NCBI RefSeq assembly: GCF_002632725.1
Contig: NZ_NJAI01000002.1
Coordinates: 89,214-153,213, forward strand
Length of the DNA: 64,000 bases
Source: Xenorhabdus hominickii
GTDB taxonomy: Bacteria; Pseudomonadota; Gammaproteobacteria; Enterobacterales; Enterobacteriaceae
Direction: 5' to 3'
Positions 38,824 through 48,008 of this stretch are shown here, piece after piece; within the stretch, counting starts at the first letter, position 1; every line of letters begins with the position of its first letter. The notes below the pieces were generated by a model, which worked only from the letters and a program-made list of their open reading frames with translations, was not told the DNA's origin and made no database searches. The translations under genes were made by a program, and so were the position numbers.

Positions 38824-41451
38824 ATGAGCAAAAGCACCGCTGAGATCCGTCAAGCGTTTCTTGACTTTTTTCATACTAAAGGGCACCAGATAGTACCAAG
38901 TAGTTCGTTGGTGCCAACTAATGATCCAACATTGTTGTTCACCAACGCAGGGATGAACCAGTTCAAAGATGTTTTTCTCGGATTGGATAAAAGGCCTTAT
39001 TCTAGAGCAACAACGGCTCAGCGCTGCGTTCGTGCAGGCGGTAAGCATAACGATTTAGAAAATGTTGGTTATACAGCCCGTCACCACACTTTCTTCGAAA
39101 TGTTGGGTAACTTCAGTTTTGGCGATTATTTTAAACAAGATGCAATCAAATACGCATGGGAGTTGTTGACCAGCGAAGAATGGTTCAATCTGCCAAAAGA
39201 AAAACTGTGGGTTACTGTCTATGAGACAGACGATGAAGCCTATGATATTTGGCATAAAGAAGTCGGTGTTCCGACAGAAAGAATTATTCGTATTGGTGAT
39301 AATAAAGGTGCTCCTTATGCTTCAGATAACTTCTGGCAAATGGGAGATACCGGCCCTTGTGGCCCTTGTACGGAGATTTTCTACGATCACGGTGACCATA
39401 TTTGGGGAGGACCTCCGGGTAGTCCAGAAGAAGACGGTGACAGGTATATTGAAATTTGGAACATCGTTTTCATGCAATTCAACCGGCATGCAGATGGCAC
39501 AATGGAGCCGCTACCAAAACCTTCTGTTGATACGGGGATGGGACTGGAGCGTATTGCCGCAGTATTGCAGCACGTCAACTCTAACTACGAAATTGATTTA
39601 TTCAAAAATCTGATTGATTCGGTTGCAGAAGTGACAGGAGCAACAGATCTCTCCAATAAATCTCTGCGTGTTGTTGCAGATCACATCCGTGCATGTGCGT
39701 TCTTGATTTGCGATGGCGTCATTCCGTCGAATGAGAACCGAGGTTACGTGTTGCGTCGTATCATTCGCCGCGCCGTTCGTCATGGCAATATGCTGGGTGC
39801 GAAAGATTCCTTCTTCTATAAGTTAGTTACTCCATTGATTAAAATTATGGGGGCGGCTGGAGAAGAGCTAAAACAGCAGCAGTCTTTGGTTGAACAGGTA
39901 TTGAAAACTGAAGAAGAACAATTTGCCCGTACTTTAGAGCGTGGCTTACAGTTGCTGGATGAAGAGCTGGTCAAATTATCTGGTGATACCCTCGACGGTG
40001 AAACAGCCTTCCGTTTGTATGATACCTATGGTTTCCCAGTTGATCTTACTGCGGATGTTTGCCGTGAGCGTAATATTAAAGTCGATGAAGCAGGTTTTGA
40101 TGTGGCGATGGAAAACCAACGTCGCCGAGCCCGTGAATCGAGTGGTTTTGGTACAGATTACAATGAACTGATCAAAGTTGACGGGCGTAGTGATTTTTGT
40201 GGTTATGAGAATAATTCACAGCAAGCTGTTGTCACGGCTATTTTCCGTAATGGTGAATCTGTTGAGAAAATTCATGCGGGTGAAGAAGCAGTTGTTATAC
40301 TAGATAAAACCGCTTTCTATGCTGAATCTGGCGGACAAGTTGGTGATACGGGTAAATTGTCGAATAGGGATAGTGTATTCGAAATCATTGATACACAAAA
40401 ATATGCTCAGGCTATTGGTCACATTGGTAAATTGAAAAGTGGAAGTTTGAGTGTTAGTCATACAGTTGACGCTGAAATTGATGTCGTACGTAGAGATGCG
40501 ATCCGTTTGAATCATTCTGCGACTCATTTACTACATGCGGCATTACGTCAAATTCTGGGAGATCATGTTGCCCAGAAAGGTTCTTTAGTAAATGATAAGT
40601 ATCTGCGCTTTGACTTCTCTCACTTTGAGGCGATGAAGCCAGAACAGGTCCGTCTGGTAGAAAACTTGGTGAATGAAGAAATTCGTAAAAATTCATCAGT
40701 TGTTACAGAAGTAATGGAGCTGGAGGAAGCAAAAACTAAAGGTGCCATGGCACTATTTGGTGAGAAATATGATGAAAAAGTGCGTGTACTTAGCATGGGA
40801 GGTTTTTCCACTGAGTTGTGTGGTGGTACTCATGCGAGTCGCACTGGTGATATTGGGTTGTTCCGTATTTCCAGTGAATCAGGTACAGCTGCAGGAATTC
40901 GCCGTATAGAAGCTATTACGGGGCAAATTGCGCTGAACTCTGTTTATCAGCAGACTGATTCACTTCAAGACATTGCTCATTTGGTGAAAGGTGATATCAG
41001 TAGCCTGAATGAGAAAGTGAAAACGGTGCTGGATAGAACGAAGCAGTTGGAAAAAGAGTTGCAACAGTTGAAATCTCAGCAGGCAGCTCAGGAAAGCTCT
41101 TCTTTGGCGAATCAGGCTAAAGAAATCCAAGGTGTTCGTCTATTGGTGACTCAGTTAGGTGATATTGAACCGAAAATGCTCAGAACGATGGTTGATGATC
41201 TGAAAAACCAATTGGGGTCAGCAATTATTGTGCTTTCTACTGTGACTGGTGATAAAGTCAGCCTAATTGTTGGTATAACGAAGGATTTGACTGCTAGAAT
41301 AAAAGCAGGCGACTTAATCTCTTTTGTTGCCCAACAAGTTGGAGGTAAAGGAGGAGGTCGCCCTGATCTGGCTCAGGCTGGTGGGACTGATGTAGCAGCT
41401 CTTCCTTCCGCATTGGCTAGTGTAGAAGAGTGGGTAACATTGCGGTTGTAG
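38824..41451 (+). CDS. alaS: Alanyl-tRNA synthetase
   Basis: AlaS charges tRNA-Ala and edits mischarged Ser and Gly. It has 875 residues (E. coli 876). Class II motifs lie in the first 250 residues (for example [14 protein letters not shown] and [13 protein letters not shown]). The editing domain has [11 protein letters not shown] (H-x3-H) and [13 protein letters not shown] near 665. A coiled-coil stretch (about 725-770) leads to the C-terminal C-Ala domain with [15 protein letters not shown]. The gene is monocistronic with its own terminator, and csrA follows, as in E. coli. Confidence 0.97.
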   Translation: MSKSTAEIRQAFLDFFHTKGHQIVPSSSLVPTNDPTLLFTNAGMNQFKDVFLGLDKRPYSRATTAQRCVRAGGKHNDLENVGYTARHHTFFEMLGNFSFGDYFKQDAIKYAWELLTSEEWFNLPKEKLWVTVYETDDEAYDIWHKEVGVPTERIIRIGDNKGAPYASDNFWQMGDTGPCGPCTEIFYDHGDHIWGGPPGSPEEDGDRYIEIWNIVFMQFNRHADGTMEPLPKPSVDTGMGLERIAAVLQHVNSNYEIDLFKNLIDSVAEVTGATDLSNKSLRVVADHIRACAFLICDGVIPSNENRGYVLRRIIRRAVRHGNMLGAKDSFFYKLVTPLIKIMGAAGEELKQQQSLVEQVLKTEEEQFARTLERGLQLLDEELVKLSGDTLDGETAFRLYDTYGFPVDLTADVCRERNIKVDEAGFDVAMENQRRRARESSGFGTDYNELIKVDGRSDFCGYENNSQQAVVTAIFRNGESVEKIHAGEEAVVILDKTAFYAESGGQVGDTGKLSNRDSVFEIIDTQKYAQAIGHIGKLKSGSLSVSHTVDAEIDVVRRDAIRLNHSATHLLHAALRQILGDHVAQKGSLVNDKYLRFDFSHFEAMKPEQVRLVENLVNEEIRKNSSVVTEVMELEEAKTKGAMALFGEKYDEKVRVLSMGGFSTELCGGTHASRTGDIGLFRISSESGTAAGIRRIEAITGQIALNSVYQQTDSLQDIAHLVKGDISSLNEKVKTVLDRTKQLEKELQQLKSQQAAQESSSLANQAKEIQGVRLLVTQLGDIEPKMLRTMVDDLKNQLGSAIIVLSTVTGDKVSLIVGITKDLTARIKAGDLISFVAQQVGGKGGGRPDLAQAGGTDVAALPSALASVEEWVTLRL

Positions 41452-41472
41452 TCGGTATTGCCGTGATAGCAA

Positions 41473-41513
41473 CGGCACCATGAAAGTATTTTTTATGGTG
41501 CCGAATGTTTTTT
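41473..41513 (+). terminator. alaS terminator
   Basis: CGGCACCAT pairs with ATGGTGCCG around a 13-base loop, followed after AATG by seven T. It ends the alaS transcript before the csrA promoter region. Confidence 0.7.
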
Positions 41514-41697
41514 GTTGTGAAATTGTTGAAATGTTGGGCACATACTTATATTTTAGCTATCCTATAGATATATGATATGTGTTCAAAACTGCTTATACTT
41601 TAAGTAGATATCATTGCTTTACGTTTTCACGGTGTTTGATGGATAATAGCGGGGAAACCTAGAGACCCGACTCTTTTAAATTTTCAAGGAGCAAAGA

Positions 41698-41883
41698 ATG
41701 CTTATTCTGACTCGTCGAGTTGGTGAAACACTCATGATAGGCGATGAGGTAACAGTCACAGTACTGGGAGTAAAAGGCAACCAAGTTCGCATTGGTGTAA
41801 ATGCGCCCAAGGAAGTTTCTGTTCACCGTGAAGAAATTTATCAACGGATTCAGGCAGAGAAATCTCAGCCTACAACTTTTTAA
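41698..41883 (+). CDS. csrA: Carbon storage regulator CsrA
   Basis: CsrA is a small dimeric RNA-binding protein that controls translation and stability of many mRNAs by binding GGA motifs. It has 61 residues, as in E. coli, and begins [18 protein letters not shown] with the usual basic RNA-binding residues (Arg44 region [10 protein letters not shown]). AAGGAG lies just before the ATG. The 246-base gap from alaS is typical for the several promoters of csrA. The tRNA operon lies downstream, as in E. coli. Confidence 0.98.
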   Translation: MLILTRRVGETLMIGDEVTVTVLGVKGNQVRIGVNAPKEVSVHREEIYQRIQAEKSQPTTF

Positions 41884-42172
41884 TTCAAGAATGGCGTCCA
41901 CGCTTTTTTTAAAACTTGGGCGCTACTCTACTTTCCCATCTGATAAATCTGGCCCATTTTCTCTTTTACTACTTTAATCTTATTCTCTCACGTCTTTTAA
42001 TTTTCTATCTGTTGAAAAAGCATTGTTCATGACTCTATAGAGATGAATAATTCTTTTCATAAATTTTAACAGTCCTTAGATCATTTTGCTGTTGGTAAAA
42101 TAGTCTTTTAGATGTCAAACCAATCAGTTTGAGCGTGAAGTGTTCAAACGGAAAAAAGTTTGGAAAAATTGT
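41884..42172. other. csrA-tRNA operon intergenic region
   Basis: About 290 bases, AT-rich, with no recognisable gene. No strong terminator for csrA is visible; the short GCGTCCACGC before a T-run (near 41900) has too small a loop to be convincing. The right end may hold upstream activating sequences for the stable-RNA promoter. Confidence 0.4.
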
Positions 42173-42200
42173 TTGACTTATCAGGTAGGGAAAGTAATAT
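42173..42200 (+). promoter_or_regulatory. tRNA operon promoter (stable RNA type)
   Basis: -35 TTGACT (42173-42178), a 16-base spacer and -10 TAATAT (42195-42200) are followed by GTGCGCC. The GC-rich discriminator is typical of stringently controlled stable-RNA promoters. Transcription should start near 42207, about 107 bases before tRNA-Ser. Confidence 0.8.
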
Positions 42201-42252
42201 GTGCGCCATCGCAGCGACGAAGAGCTTAAAGAAAAGCTTCTGAGTAAGAGTC

Positions 42253-42290
42253 AGAAGTAAAACTTCAGAAAGATATGAAGTTTTACTTCT
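42253..42290 (+). other. Perfect 14-bp hairpin in the tRNA operon leader
   Basis: AGAAGTAAAACTTC and GAAGTTTTACTTCT pair perfectly around a ten-base loop. It lies between the promoter and tRNA-Ser and would be part of the precursor. It may guide RNase processing; there is no T-tract, so it is not a terminator. Confidence 0.6.
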
Positions 42291-42313
42291 AAGCAACAAG
42301 TTGTAAAGCGTAT

Positions 42314-42406
42314 GGTGAGGTGGCCGAGAGGCTGAAGGCGCTCCCCTGCTAAGGGAGTATGTGGTTAAGAGCTGCATCGAGGGTTCGAATCCCTCCCTCA
42401 CCGCCA
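42314..42406 (+). tRNA. tRNA-Ser (GCT)
   Basis: A 93-base class II tRNA with acceptor stem GGTGAGG/CCTCACC, discriminator G and encoded CCA. The anticodon loop CTGCTAA carries GCT (42348-42350), reading AGC and AGU. The long variable arm typical of tRNA-Ser is present. It is first in the operon, the place of serV in E. coli. Confidence 0.97.
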
Positions 42407-42414
42407 TTTAAAAT

Positions 42415-42491
42415 GCATCCATAGCTCAGCTGGATAGAGTACTCGGCTACGAACCGAGCGGTCGGAGGTTCGAATCCTCCTGGATGCACCA
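42415..42491 (+). tRNA. tRNA-Arg (ACG), copy 1
   Basis: A 77-base tRNA with acceptor GCATCCA/TGGATGC, TTCGAAT in the T loop and encoded CCA. The anticodon loop CTACGAA carries ACG (42449-42451), which becomes ICG after deamination and reads CGU, CGC and CGA. It follows tRNA-Ser after eight bases. Confidence 0.98.
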
Positions 42492-42578
42492 TATTCAACG
42501 CTTTGATTTAATCATGGTGTTCAAATTCTGGAAATAGAGTAATTACTGAAGTTCAACCAGAAATAGAAAATCGACAAC

Positions 42579-42655
42579 GCATCCATAGCTCAGCTGGATA
42601 GAGTACTCGGCTACGAACCGAGCGGTCGGAGGTTCGAATCCTCCTGGATGCACCA
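42579..42655 (+). tRNA. tRNA-Arg (ACG), copy 2
   Basis: Identical in sequence to copy 1, with anticodon ACG and encoded CCA, 87 bases after it. Confidence 0.98.
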
Positions 42656-42742
42656 TATTCAACGCTTTGATTTAATCATGGTGTTCAAATTCTGGAAATA
42701 GAGTAATTACTGAAGCTCAACCAGAAATAGAAAATCGACAAC

Positions 42743-42819
42743 GCATCCATAGCTCAGCTGGATAGAGTACTCGGCTACGAACCGAGCGGTCGGAGGTTCG
42801 AATCCTCCTGGATGCACCA
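42743..42819 (+). tRNA. tRNA-Arg (ACG), copy 3
   Basis: Identical to copies 1 and 2. It is the last tRNA of the operon, and a strong terminator begins five bases after its CCA. Confidence 0.98.
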
Positions 42820-42823
42820 TATT

Positions 42824-42855
42824 AAACCCCAGCCTTAATCAGGCTGGGGTTTTTT
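42824..42855 (+). terminator. tRNA operon terminator
   Basis: AAACCCCAGCCT pairs perfectly with AGGCTGGGGTTT around a five-base loop and runs into six T. Confidence 0.95.
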
Positions 42856-43015
42856 ACTTTACACCCTTTCAAATATTATTTTTCCTTTATTATTTTCCTG
42901 TATACTATCTAGTCAGTGACATCTTATGACCCCTATGTAATCAGCGACAACTTGGCTTGTTTCATATAAAGTAAACTCTTAGTAATAATTTTTTAAAACT
43001 CCACGGGAGGTCAAA

Positions 43016-44575
43016 TTGATCCCGGACGTATCAAAAGCATTGTTATGGTTAGAGGCAAATCCAGCTGTGTTAGACGGTATTTGTCGCGGCATTGAACGTG
43101 AAACATTGCGTGTTACTCCAGACGGTCATTTAGCTAAGACGGGGCATCCAGAATCACTTGGTGCTTCTTTAACGCATAAATGGATTACAACTGATTTTGC
43201 TGAATCTCTATTGGAATTTATTACCCCTGTTGACAATAATATAGATAGAACTATTGCTTTTCTTAAAGATTTGCACCGTTATACAGCTCGGAACCTGGGC
43301 AGTGAAAAGATGTGGCCTTTGAGTATGCCATGTTTTATTGACCAGGAGGAGGGCATCACTCTGGCGCAATATGGTACGTCCAATGTGGGACGTTTTAAGA
43401 CCTTGTATCGTGAGGGATTAAAAAACCGTTATGGCGCATTGATGCAGACTATTTCTGGCGTACATTATAACTTTTCTCTGCCACTCAGTTTCTGGCAGGC
43501 ATGGTTAGGTATTAAAGACGCAGAAACAGGAAAAGAACAGATTTCGGATGGTTATTTTCGGCTGATCCGAAATTATTACCGTTTTGGATGGGTGATTCCT
43601 TATTTATTTGGTGCATCACCGGCGATTTGCTCTTCATTTTTGCGTGGACGAAATACGGCATTATCCTTTGAGGAAACGGAAAAAGGGACTTGTTACTTGC
43701 CTTATGCGACTTCGCTGAGGATGAGTGATTTAGGGTATACCAATAAATCACAGCGTGACCTGGATATTACTTTTAATAACCTCAATACGTATGTAGAGGG
43801 ACTTAAGAAAGCTATTTATAAGCCATCTGTAGATTTTGCAAAAATTGGTATCAAAAAAGAAGATAAGTACCTACAACTCAATACCAATGTTCTTCAAATC
43901 GAAAATGAATTGTATGCGCCAATACGCCCTAAACGTGTCACTAAAGAAGGTGAATCACCTTCGGATGCTTTGTTACGGGGTGGTGTAGAGTACATTGAAG
44001 TACGTTCTTTGGATATTAATCCTTTTACGGCGGTTGGCGTTGATGAGACTCAAATTCGTTTTCTGGATCTATTCTTGATATGGTGTGCTTTGGCTGATGC
44101 GCCGGGAATGGGTATTGAGGAGCTTGACTGTTGCCGTCAGAACTGGAATAAAGTCATTTTAGAAGGGCGTAAACCTGGTCTGGATATTGGCATTGGTTAT
44201 GGTATTGAACAACAGCCCCTTAAAGTTGTGGGTCAAGAATTATTCAGGGACTTAGAACGGGTTGCTGAAGTTTTGGATGCTTGTTCAGGAACACAGTATC
44301 AGTCAGTTTGCAAAGAGCTTGTTACTATGTTTGAAGATCCCTCATTAACGTTTTCTGCCCGTGTATTGGGTAAGATGAAAGCGCAAGGAATAGTTGGTTT
44401 TGGCTTGGAACTAGCAAACAAATATCATGAGGAATTGATTGAAGAACCTTATTCCATTTTAAGTGATGAGAAATTTTCTGTTGAGCGTGATGTTTCTGTA
44501 TCTCTACAACATCGTCTTGAGCAGCAAGACAGCATGAGTTTTGAGGATTATCTAAAATTACATGCTGGGCGTTAA
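43016..44575 (+). CDS. gshA: Glutamate-cysteine ligase (TTG start)
   Basis: GshA joins glutamate and cysteine with ATP, the rate-limiting step of glutathione synthesis. It has 519 residues (E. coli 518). It starts at TTG 43016 with GGGAGG upstream; E. coli gshA also uses TTG and begins with the same [13 protein letters not shown] sequence. The class 1 family motifs [28 protein letters not shown] and [10 protein letters not shown] are intact. Its stop codon touches the 3' end of the oppositely transcribed micA gene. Confidence 0.97.
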   Translation: MIPDVSKALLWLEANPAVLDGICRGIERETLRVTPDGHLAKTGHPESLGASLTHKWITTDFAESLLEFITPVDNNIDRTIAFLKDLHRYTARNLGSEKMWPLSMPCFIDQEEGITLAQYGTSNVGRFKTLYREGLKNRYGALMQTISGVHYNFSLPLSFWQAWLGIKDAETGKEQISDGYFRLIRNYYRFGWVIPYLFGASPAICSSFLRGRNTALSFEETEKGTCYLPYATSLRMSDLGYTNKSQRDLDITFNNLNTYVEGLKKAIYKPSVDFAKIGIKKEDKYLQLNTNVLQIENELYAPIRPKRVTKEGESPSDALLRGGVEYIEVRSLDINPFTAVGVDETQIRFLDLFLIWCALADAPGMGIEELDCCRQNWNKVILEGRKPGLDIGIGYGIEQQPLKVVGQELFRDLERVAEVLDACSGTQYQSVCKELVTMFEDPSLTFSARVLGKMKAQGIVGFGLELANKYHEELIEEPYSILSDEKFSVERDVSVSLQHRLEQQDSMSFEDYLKLHAGR

Positions 44576-44652
44576 AAAAGAAAATGGCCACCAGTTGGTG
44601 GCCGAATAAAATCTCTTAGAGAATAGGGATGATAACAATTTTGCGCGTCTTC
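44575..44652 (-). ncRNA. micA: MicA small RNA
   Basis: MicA is a sigma-E-dependent, Hfq-binding RNA that represses ompA and other outer-membrane protein mRNAs. On the minus strand the transcript starts GAAGACGCGCAAAATTG and continues TTATCATCCCT, close to E. coli MicA (GAAAGACGCGCATTTG, then TTATCATCATCCCT), which is the target-pairing region. The terminator stem GGCCACC/GGTGGCC and a T-rich tail end it. Its position between gshA and luxS, on the opposite strand, is the same as in E. coli. The exact 3' end is estimated from the T run, which overlaps the gshA stop codon. Confidence 0.9.
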
Positions 44653-44658
44653 ATATCT

Positions 44659-44686
44659 TATGACCGGCCGCAAATGAAAAGGTTTC
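44659..44686 (-). promoter_or_regulatory. Probable sigma-E promoter of micA
   Basis: On the minus strand GAAACCT (-35 like GGAACTT) and TCATA (-10 like TCAAA/TCTGA) are separated by 16 bases and lie seven bases before the MicA 5' end. Spacing and place fit sigma-E, the known regulator of micA; the -35 match is imperfect. Confidence 0.6.
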
Positions 44687-44736
44687 ATCTAACTGAAAAA
44701 ATTTTCACAAAAATCTGATGCCTAGGAGGTAAGATC

Positions 44737-45252
44737 ATGCCTTTATTGGATAGTTTTACAGTTGACCATACTCGTATGGCTGCACCTGCTGTTAGAGTTG
44801 CCAAGACAATGGATACGCCTCATGGCGATACTATCACTGTGTTTGACTTACGTTTCTGTGTACCTAACAAAGATGTTATGCCAGAAAGAGGTATTCACAC
44901 GCTTGAGCACCTGTTCGCTGGTTTTATGCGTAATCACTTGAACGGTGAGGGCGTTGAAATTATTGATATCTCTCCAATGGGGTGTCGTACTGGTTTTTAC
45001 ATGAGTTTAATTGGTGCACCAGCTGAACAGAGAGTGGCTGAAGCTTGGAAAGCTGCTATGGCTGATGTGCTAAAAGTTCAAGATCAGAGCCAGATCCCAG
45101 AATTGAATATTTATCAATGTGGTACATATGAGATGCACTCATTGAAAGAAGCTCAAGACATTGCTCAGCGAATTCTTGATGCTGACGTTCGTGTCAATCA
45201 GAACGATGAGTTGGCATTGCCAGAAGAAAAACTCGTGGAGCTGCAGGTATAG
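44737..45252 (+). CDS. luxS: S-ribosylhomocysteine lyase (autoinducer-2 synthase)
   Basis: LuxS cleaves S-ribosylhomocysteine to homocysteine and DPD, the precursor of the autoinducer AI-2, in the activated methyl cycle. It has 171 residues, as in E. coli. The metal-binding HTLEH motif (His54, His58) and the later Cys in [11 protein letters not shown] (about 128) are intact, as is the catalytic Cys in MGCRTGFY (about 84). AGGAGG precedes the ATG. It is transcribed away from micA, whose promoter overlaps its leader. Confidence 0.97.
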   Translation: MPLLDSFTVDHTRMAAPAVRVAKTMDTPHGDTITVFDLRFCVPNKDVMPERGIHTLEHLFAGFMRNHLNGEGVEIIDISPMGCRTGFYMSLIGAPAEQRVAEAWKAAMADVLKVQDQSQIPELNIYQCGTYEMHSLKEAQDIAQRILDADVRVNQNDELALPEEKLVELQV

Positions 45253-45263
45253 GCGACCTGTAA

Positions 45264-45308
45264 GGCGAGGAACCGGATCACGTATTAATGATACGCCTGA
45301 TGCTCGCC
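45264..45308. terminator. Structured hairpin after luxS
   Basis: GGCGAG (45264-45269) pairs with CTCGCC (45303-45308), with an inner stem CGTAT/ATACG around TAATG. It begins 11 bases after the luxS stop and may end or protect the transcript, though the following T-tract is interrupted. Confidence 0.5.
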
Positions 45309-45367
45309 ATTTATTCTGTTCTGGTTTCAAGTTTTTTGTTAATTGACCAGAATTCGCTTATATTTTC

Positions 45368-45392
45368 GGGGCTGGCTTTTTTTGCTGGCCCC
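45368..45392. terminator. Second hairpin after luxS
   Basis: GGGGCTGGC and GCTGGCCCC pair with two wobbles around a loop of seven T. There is no T-tract after the stem, so terminator function is uncertain. It lies in the 295-base gap between luxS and the AT-rich islet, which otherwise shows no gene. Confidence 0.4.
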
Positions 45393-45547
45393 CTATTAAT
45401 TGACTTCATGTTTTAGGCGTCTCCATAAAGAACGGGTTGAGATCATTCATTATAGTTTCCTGAAATAAACGAAATTTATTCATGAATAGAGATATTTAAA
45501 ACTCTCTGATATTTGATGGTTTTTTCCTATTGTTGTTAGGGGGAATT

Positions 45548-45949
45548 ATGAGTGATTTTGATAAAAATACTATTTTTGTTTTTGGCATGAATTCAGAGAG
45601 AGTAGATTATTTTAAGCATTTTCAGTTATCTCTACTCAATACAAATAACAAAGATAATAATATATATGTTATTCTTGACTCTTTAAATAACACTTTGAAA
45701 TTAGCACCGTTAGAAGATTATGGAGATAAACCATTTCAAAATGTCAGAAATATTCACTCATTTGTTCAGAAAAAAATATCAACAAATATTTCTCAGAATC
45801 AAATTGATATGTTTAAGGTTTTATCTAACGAATATTCTAATGACAAAAATATGATATGCAAGATGAGGTGGCCAGATACTATATTAAATAGCTGGTTATC
45901 TTTTTCATATGACAATTTTGAAAAAAATCATTTCACAATGGTTTTATAA
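45548..45949 (+). CDS. Hypothetical protein, AT-rich islet gene 1
   Basis: A 133-residue protein I do not recognise. It starts at ATG 45548, with GGGGG shortly upstream. It is rich in Asn, Asp, Lys and Ile, with no signal peptide or membrane segment, so it is likely cytosolic. The N-terminus DKNTIFVFGMN may be a beta strand. Codon use is very AT-rich compared with luxS and yfjD, suggesting horizontal transfer. A second unknown gene of the same composition follows after 20 bases, so the two probably form one transcript. A toxin-immunity or self-recognition pair is one guess, without motif support. Confidence 0.6.
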   Translation: MSDFDKNTIFVFGMNSERVDYFKHFQLSLLNTNNKDNNIYVILDSLNNTLKLAPLEDYGDKPFQNVRNIHSFVQKKISTNISQNQIDMFKVLSNEYSNDKNMICKMRWPDTILNSWLSFSYDNFEKNHFTMVL

Positions 45950-45969
45950 TAAAAAAGAGTAATGAAGGA

Positions 45970-46583
45970 GTGAAAGGAAATTATAAGTTAAGGTTTTTGA
46001 ATAAGAATAATAAGAATAGTGATGAAAATAAACCAGACACTATTGAATTTGATGAAAATGATAATAAGAAAATTAATGGAGTTTTCGACGCTTTTGATGA
46101 AGGAGATGTAAATTATTTTGAGTTTTTAGCTAGTATAGAATGTAATATTGAGTTTGAAATATGTCAACAAAATAATACAGATATATTAATTTCATCTTCT
46201 TTTATGAATGCTTTTCTGCGAAAAATATGTAAATTAGGTGTTGAATGGGTAATTAAAGAAACCAAAGATGTAAATTCTCCAATTAAGCATCTTGAGTTTA
46301 TCACGGATTTTTTGATATCAAACCTGAGCGTCCTATTCGCACCCAATTAGATCATCGTATAGCTAGTCGAGATTGGTATAATCAAAAAAAATTTAATAAT
46401 GGACGTAATAGTTACCCAATTACTTTCTCGGAATTTGATCATATGAAAAAAATTAGAGAAGTAAAAACACATTATCATACAACGAATAAAAAGATGGATA
46501 ATGGACAAAGAGCAATAGGAAAATGGCGCATTTTATGTAAGGGAACATGTCATAAAGGGATTCGTGAGTTTTTCTGTTTTTAA
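45970..46583 (+). pseudogene. Hypothetical protein with a -1 frameshift, AT-rich islet gene 2
   Basis: The frame starts at GTG 45970, with AAGAG ten bases upstream, and stops at 46350 after 126 codons. Near its end it contains six T in the heptamer T-TTT-TTG (46308-46314). Shifting by -1 there opens a frame of about 90 codons to TAA at 46581-46583 (peptide DIKPERPIRTQLDHR and onward, ending REFFCF), for about 204 residues in all. Either the gene is broken, or the T-run holds a sequencing error, or ribosomes slip. No stable downstream stem supports programmed slippage. Function unknown. The C-terminal part is rich in Lys, Arg, His and Cys. Confidence 0.55.
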
Positions 46584-46642
46584 ACTACCCCAAAACATGC
46601 AGGTAGTTAAACTTTGAATATTGTTATTGAATAATTATTGAG

Positions 46643-47938
46643 TTATTTATTGGGGGTTATGTTTTTTTCTGTACTTTTATTTATTCGTGTCACACGAACT
46701 TGTTTGATGACATTATCGTGTACCGAAAGAATCTCAAAATGATACTCATTAATTTTCACTTGAGTGTTCAATTCAGGTATTTCCCCTAGCTCCTCTAAAA
46801 TCATACCATTCATTGTTCTTGGGCCATCTTCGGGTAGTGCCCAATCGAAAGCTTTATTTAACTCACGGATATTGGTAGTACCTTCAACCAGAACGGAGCC
46901 ATCACTTTGAGGAACAACTTCTTCTGCCAAAGAAGGAGACATTGATGTAGTAAAATCACCGACAATTTCTTCTAAAATATCCTCTACAGTCATTAACCCT
47001 TGAATGTCTCCATATTCGTCGACAATCAAGCCCGCTTTTTGCTTGTTACGTTGGAAGTTAACAAGTTGGGTATTCAGTGGAGTACTGACGGGGATAAAGT
47101 AGATTTTATCTGCTGCTTTTATTAGATTTCTTTTAGTAAATTCTTTTTTCTCCATCATCAACCGATAAGCTTCACGTACTCGTAGCATACCAATTGCATC
47201 ATCAAGGGAATCCCGATACAGAACAATTCGTCCATGTGGAGAATGCGTCAATTGCCTAATAATCGATTTCCAGTCATTGTTGATATCAATTCCGACAATT
47301 TCATTACGAGGGATCATAATGTCGCCCACGGTAACTTTCTCAAGGTCCAATATCGATATCAACATGTCTTGGTTACGGCGAGACAGATTAGTATTTGACT
47401 CATTTACTATCGTGCGCAACTCGTCTTTACTGACTGAATCATTGCGAATACCTGAGGTTTTGAGGCCGAGGCAGTGCATGAACAGTAAACTGATCTTATT
47501 AAATGTCCAAACAAGCGGCAGCATGATTTTTTCTAGTGGGCGTAATAGGAGGCTACTTGGAAATGCCACTTTTTCTGGATAAAGTGCTGCAATAGTCTTT
47601 GGCATCACTTCAGAAAAAACTAGAATCACGAAAGTCAGTATGCCCGTGGCTATGGCAACGCCAGCATCACCATACAGGCGCATGCCGACGATAGTCGCCA
47701 GAGCAGAGGCTAAAATATTGACAAGATTGTTGCCGATAAGAATAAGGCTAATTAGTCTATCTGGGTGATGCAGCAGAGACTCAACCCTTCGAGCTGGGCG
47801 GCTTCCTTGTTTAGCCAAATGACGTAAGCGGTAACGATTAATTGTCATCATGCTAGTTTCTGAGGCAGAAAAGTAAGCCGAAACGATAACCATGATGACA
47901 AGGATTATAATGAGTGTGCCTGTTGAGACGTGCTCCAA
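46643..47938 (-). CDS. yfjD: CNNM/CBS transporter-like protein YfjD
   Basis: A membrane protein of the CNNM/HlyC-CorC family, linked to Mg2+ or Co2+ transport and resistance (CorB type). The 431-residue protein has a DUF21 domain with about four helices (residues 5-150), a CBS pair (about 200-330, with DIMIPRNEI and VDEYGDIQGLMTVEDILEEI) and a C-terminal CorC_HlyC domain with GDGPRTMNG-like sequence. The start is TTG 47938, with AAGGA nine bases upstream, and gives the same EHVSTGTLIIIL N-terminus as E. coli YfjD. ypjD lies just upstream on the same strand, as in E. coli. Ion specificity is inferred. Confidence 0.93.
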   Translation of the reverse strand: MEHVSTGTLIIILVIMVIVSAYFSASETSMMTINRYRLRHLAKQGSRPARRVESLLHHPDRLISLILIGNNLVNILASALATIVGMRLYGDAGVAIATGILTFVILVFSEVMPKTIAALYPEKVAFPSSLLLRPLEKIMLPLVWTFNKISLLFMHCLGLKTSGIRNDSVSKDELRTIVNESNTNLSRRNQDMLISILDLEKVTVGDIMIPRNEIVGIDINNDWKSIIRQLTHSPHGRIVLYRDSLDDAIGMLRVREAYRLMMEKKEFTKRNLIKAADKIYFIPVSTPLNTQLVNFQRNKQKAGLIVDEYGDIQGLMTVEDILEEIVGDFTTSMSPSLAEEVVPQSDGSVLVEGTTNIRELNKAFDWALPEDGPRTMNGMILEELGEIPELNTQVKINEYHFEILSVHDNVIKQVRVTRINKSTEKNITPNK

Positions 47939-48008
47939 AACAGAATTCCTTCCTAATATTTATATAAACTGGCTATGATCCTTTGAACTTTCAATAAATC
48001 ATAATTCC

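Larger units (their letters stand above)
42415..42819 (+). repeat. Tandem 164-bp tRNA-Arg repeat array
   Basis: Three tRNA-Arg genes start exactly 164 bases apart (42415, 42579, 42743). The two 87-base spacers differ at a single base, and the three tRNAs are identical. This is a recent tandem duplication, or one kept uniform by gene conversion. The counterpart locus in E. coli has four arginine tRNA genes. Confidence 0.95.

Noticed and set aside
41890..41915. Intrinsic terminator after csrA
   Set aside because: GCGTCCACGC before a T-run would need a two-base loop, which is not stable.
42415..42819. Regular direct repeats that might suggest a CRISPR array
   Set aside because: The repeats are 77-base tRNA-Arg genes with near-identical spacers; CRISPR spacers would be unique.
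46314..46360. Programmed -1 frameshift with a stimulatory structure
   Set aside because: The slippery heptamer is present, but no stable stem or pseudoknot is visible within the usual distance; kept as one of several options in a finding rather than as a call.
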